From Pomphorhynchus laevis (Eukaryota > Acanthocephala > Palaeacanthocephala > Echinorhynchida > Pomphorhynchidae), in contig WNNJ02001109.1 of assembly GCA_012934845.2 (NCBI GenBank), forward strand, positions 1 through 64,000: a stretch of DNA of 64,000 nt, read 5' to 3'. Shown here one piece after another: positions 51,401-57,400 of the stretch. The notes under the pieces were generated by a model. It saw only the letters and a list, made by a program, of their open reading frames with translations. It had not been told where the DNA came from and did no database searches. The translations under genes and the position numbers were made by a program. Position 1 is the stretch's first letter, and each line of letters begins with the position of its first letter.

Positions 51401-54400
51401 GAAATATATCGTAAAAGACGTCAATAGATGCAAAATTATATGGGTGGCATATCTTTGTACATGCACTAAGGATTTTCTTAAATAATCTCTACAACTAATA
51501 ACCATTAAAAAAGAAACATGGAAAAAACATTGAAAACACAGTATAGGTCAGTCAGACACTTTACCACCGTCTTCTTTCTTCTTCTACGGCCTCAAATTCA
51601 GGGGAATCCTAGTCCCCCAACCAATCCAACATGCCGCCTTCAAATTAAACCACCCGGGGACTTTCACCTCCCCCCCGAAGGACCCAATCGGCGCAAACTA
51701 TGCTAGGTAAACGAGAGACGAGGAGCTCAAGAAACCTTAGTCTTTGCTCTGGGGGACGTCTTCTCGAAAAGAAAACTAATCGATATATGTAAAGTTAAAT
51801 GGGAGGTATATTTTTGTACAGGCACTACATATGGTGAATAGTACGTCGGTGAAACTAGAAATCAAATAAATATTCGAATGAATAACCTTTGTGCTGACAT
51901 GAAGGCAAAATGTGCTACTGCAGATGTAGCTGCCTCGCGCTTGATTAAGTGCTCTTTATTTAGCAAAGAAATAGCTTAATATTTTAGCAAGATTTTGATA
52001 TTGATAGTTGCATTTCTGATGTAATTTTCGATGATATTTTGTAGATTATATTCTTAATGAAGACCAAACATTTGTCGAAAGCTTAAAAAATTAAAATAAC
52101 ATTTATGATTCTACTATTCAGTTTGAAACTTAATTTTAAGGATTATAAATGATTGATGTAATCTGAGGTATATGTAAGTGCCCGAATGTGCATTTCCCAA
52201 CTTGTTTAACGGAGTAGACTATAGGACATTTTGGGCACTTACAGCAATATACAAAATGCTTACTTTTACAATTTACATTCACTTTAATGACATAAAGTGA
52301 ATGTAAAGTAATTGGTATAAATAGAAGTTTGTACAAATCGCTTTAAATTACACTTTTCACCATGATTTTATTGAATAAAACTTCAGTTGTATAGATTGTA
52401 TTCGTTTCAATTATATATAGCGTTACTTTTTAATTTAAAAAGGTTAACGTTATCAATTTAGCCACTCTATATAACCTCAACATACAAATCTATTTATGCT
52501 ATTTTATTTAATTTTGATTAAAATCCACTTCGGACATCGACTTCCTTTTTATGGAGTAAATGCTCATAACAATTAAAAAAATCAATTGTTAGGTTCGCAT
52601 TATCTTCCCCGTAATGAAGTAACATAATAAAAGATAAATATGTTTTATCAAAAAATGAAATTTCATTCCAAATTAATTAAAATATTTTATCAATTGCAAA
52701 TTATTACAGGGATTTAAGAGGCAACGGAATTCGGTTAATTTCAGATTTCGTATATCTATTTAACAAGTCAATAGATTATCTGTAAGTAAAATATAAATCG
52801 AATACACAAAATACGATTAAAATAAATTTTATCTTGCAAATCCTTTTTAAATTATCGTTAACATTAAACAATTATTTACTCAGCGAAATTATGCACACAT
52901 GAGGATTTATATATTTAGTAAATCAATCTGGATTTGTCTGCTACAGACCTACTATCTTACTTGTTGACATTTGATGAACATGTATTAAGTGAAAAATCTT
53001 AATGATATTATGTTAATAAATGAAATGCGTGATATTTTTGCATCGAAATAATCTTAGACGTTTTAAAGATTTTCGGCAAATTCGAATCAAAACGCAATTG
53101 TGTATGATGCGAAAATGATGTTGCCTACTAAATATTATTTGTTACGATAGTTAAATCCATCTAAAAAGTAACGTTCTTTTTAGATTATGATTATTTCATA
53201 AAACGTTTTACTTCATAGTCTGTATAATTGGCTTCCAAGGTTTATTCCTCCTAAATTAAACAATTCATTCGAAATTAGCGTCATTTTTATCACATTCTTT
53301 CATATTACTTTATATGTGCGATATGGAGATACATATCATTATATTCGAGCAATTTCAATCAGATAAATTATCTTGTTGTACACTTGTGTACGTATGTATT
53401 TTTAAATATTAGCATATTCTTAAAGAAAATTATAATTAAATTACAAATGATGATTTATATATTCGGTAAAGCAATATGGATTGGATTCCTAGAAGCTTAC
53501 TATCTTAACTTGTTGAAATTTGAAGAACATGCATTAAGTTAAAGATCTTAATGATATTATGCTAATAAATGAAATACGTGATATTTTTGCACCAGAAGAA
53601 TCTTATACCTTTTAAAGATTTTCGGCAAATTTGATGAAAATGCAATTACCTATAATGCGAAAATGATCTTGTCTACAAAATATTATGTTTTCTTTAAGGG
53701 TGCGATATGAAGAAAAATATCGCTATATTCCATCAATTGAAATTAAATAGATAATCTTTATGTACACTTGTCCACGCTCGTTTGCTTAAATATTAGCATA
53801 TTTTTACAGAGACTCGTACTTAAATTATCAGCTTCCAATCTTAAAATCATCAGTACCACGAAATCACCAGTAAAAGCCATCAATGCATCTTTTAAGTTGT
53901 GATGTTCTTAATTGTGCAACCGAAAAAGCGCACAAGAATGTATGTCAATCGCATATGATTTACTGTAAAAGAATTTCTATGCTACTATTCTCAACTGCAA
54001 TATACAATACCTTCATTATATTCAACATACAATATATAGTATTGTATGATCCATTATTGATAAAGTATGCATGGTATTATAGTATTGTATGATCAATACT
54101 ATAAAAATTATGAAATTGATTAAGAATTATTAGAACTGGATCAAAGAAAAGGAAAATTTTCATTTGATATTTCGCTAACCTCTGTTTGCATCTTCAGAAA
54201 ATTACAATTTTCTGAAGTACTTATTGTAATTTTCTGAAGATGCTAACAGAGGTTAGCGAAATATCAAATAATAATGTTCCTCCTTTCTTTGATCTAGCTC
54301 CAATAATTCTTATACCAGATATTTTCAAAAATACTATGGAACAACATTGTAGTCTATAATCTCCTTTGCTTGTTAGTAAATTATAAACATTTAATCTGCA

Positions 54401-57400
54401 TAAATCTAAAATTTACGGGGTTACAACAATTATCTGATAGATAATTCAATTTATTGTCCTCATATCGATGGCAATTTCACTTTATAATACTATTTTATTA
54501 CATCTATTTTTATTTATAAGTTCAGTATTTTTAATTTTCGTTCTTTATTGTTTTAATTTTTTAAATAGTTAATATTTTTATAGTGATTATATTATTATAA
54601 ATTTAAGAAGAGTGAGACCATTCCGCGTGAATTTCTTGTAAAACATGTAAGCCAGACGCGAAAGAATGACGAATGCCGTTTCGTCATCACAATGACTCAT
54701 CAGTGCCAGATCCCTCCCACCACTGGATGCAGAGGAGGACTGGCAGACGGCAATCAATGAATGAATCAATGTGAATAATGTACTAGAAAATTTTCTAGTT
54801 ACATCATAGAGTACTAAATCAGTACTACAGCTTCACCAAAAAGGATCATTATCAAAAGCACTAGCAAATGCCAGCGCAGGTCTCTTTAATATCGGCTTAC
54901 TTTTATCATGAATTTAAGAAGAGTGAGACCATTCCGCGTGAATTTCTTGTAAAACATGTAAGCCAGACGCGAAAGAATGACGAATGCCGTTTCGTCATCA
55001 CAATGACTCATCAGTGCCAGATCCCTCCCACCACTGGATGCAGAGGAGGACTGGCAGACGGCAATCAATGAATGAATCAATGTGAATGATGTACTAGAAA
55101 ATTTTCTAGTTACATCATAGAGTACTAAATCAGTACTACAGCTTCACCAAAAAGGATCATTAGCAATATTATTATACATTTAAGAAATTTGTACAGAAAT
55201 GTATTTTTTACAGCAATATAAATCGAAATTACAATCCGACCGAAAGACAATTTGCCAATTATCTGGACAGTCTGATAGCTCAAAAATCATGGTAAGTTAT
55301 TCAATAGCATCAAGTTTTGTTCTATCGAAGACGATGCCAGGAAAAAATATAGGCCAAGTCAGTAAAATAATTACATTTTCAAAAATCATATTACTTTCCG
55401 ATTTCATTTATAACTTTTATTTTCGTTTTTGCTATCAACATCTTGAGTGTGTGCTTACAAGTCCACAAACATGATTTGTACTTTCTTCCGTATGTATATT
55501 TAAACAAAATTTATTTAATTATAAATGTTTGCTGATTAATTGTTTACTCATTTAAGAGTATTTACAATTAAGAGAGTAAAAAAGATTATTTATTCAAAGT
55601 AATATAATATTGTATGGTTATCGCTAAAAGTATAAGAGAAATCGATATCTCAGATAGAATGATTGTGACAATCAATGTAATATCATTCTTTGTTATTGAT
55701 AATTGTATTATAATTGTATTGAATGTAATCTCATTCTAAAATAATGCTCCGTTGATAGATACTATTCAACTAGCGTCATATAAATGCAGAATTTGGGAAG
55801 CATCTTGTTATTGATAATTGTATTAGATTGTTTAAATTTGCTCTACAAGCATTAATTTTGTTTTTGAAACAGAAATGTGGGACAGGTCGATTATTTGTCC
55901 ATGAACAATCTTCTAGCTCCGGTATTTATCGAAATCAATGTGAGGATGTGGGAGTCAACACACTTTTAAGACATGGATGTGGTTCAGACATGAAATAGAT
56001 ATATTGATGATGTTTTTATTACTTTGATAAATCAGTTGACCTTGGCATATTGAATACACTGAATGTAGTTGATAAAGATATTTAGTGGACGTAGATCAAG
56101 GATAGCAATGGCCGGTTATCCTTTCTTACGTAAATTTAATAAGGTCATCTCAAAATACATTACTTACTGACGTTTCCCGAAAAATAAATCATGAGCCTGA
56201 CAATAAGAATCTGACAAAAATGTTGAAAATCTCCACAGCGTTGTCATTATTTCCGTGTCCAAGGAAATGTACTCTAGTATTTATCTAAAGAATAGAAGAG
56301 ATAATGTGGTTCGCAAAAGTTATCTGAATAGTGGAAATCCTATGTGGGCTACTAAAATTCATATTTTAAGGCTTATAATGTTAGATCAAAACTAGTAGGA
56401 CTAAACTAGAGAAGAAATACTTGGGGATACTATATATAGTTGAAAGTTTGAATAGATAAATGTCAAAGCATGAGAACTGTTCCAAACATAATAAACAAAA
56501 TATTTTTGTTCACAATAAGAAAATTTTGAAATTAAACAATAATTTTAAGATAAAACTTGAATATAATAAAAATGGTATTGTATATTAAATACCTTGCGAT
56601 GAATATGATAATATATAAAAACTAGACAAACTAAACAAGGTTCATTAAAACGTATTTATCAACATAAATATTATGTGAAAAATGAATTGGATCTAAAGTA
56701 TCTTTGTATGCTTTGCAGAGCATTTTAGAGGCCATATATTGATGGTTTGCTTCTCTGAATGGGCGCAACATCCCAAAACCGCCCATAGGCGATGGGGACG
56801 TATAAATCGATTTGAGGATCGTTTAAGTGAGATGATCAAATGTTTTAGACTTTAATCCCTCAAAAATATTTTAATCTAGAGATTAAAAACATTTAGATGA
56901 ACATGCTGTTGTGCGTAAAACGTGAACCAATTTGTGCTGAAGGCATGAACATAAGCTGCATACACGGAGTGAGCATCAACGTACGAGATAGTACTCATTT
57001 TTAACATAATGCTCTGCTATCGACCTATAGCTCACATGTATTGCTTTTCAACAAATTCGGTTGAACTCATTGTACTCCAAGCTGTATCACACTACGCTCG
57101 GTAATCACGACATTCGTTTCCACTAACACTTCCGATGCAACTACACGAATGATGATAGAGAAAACTACTGTTTGTATCATCAACGCCATATTGAGGACCA
57201 ATGGTTTGTGATAAACATCATATGATTTTCAGATCTTTCAACTGTCTGACAAAAGTTTAATCATCTGCATATTTTAACATTACATGATGCTAGGAACCCT
57301 TGCTTATGCTATACTGAAAAGTGGCAGCGGCACGTCTGCAAAAGCGCCAGTGCAAGTGGTCGTCTTGGAAAAACCCATTATGCAATAGTCTTTCACCGAC

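Larger units (their letters stand above)
54121..54312. repeat. Foldback element with a mini-hammerhead in each arm
   Basis: Outer arms (TAAGAATTATT at 54121, AATAATTCTTA ending 54312) and inner arms around 54163-54200 and 54231-54270 are reverse complements. The two hammerhead candidates are listed separately. Confidence 0.85.
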
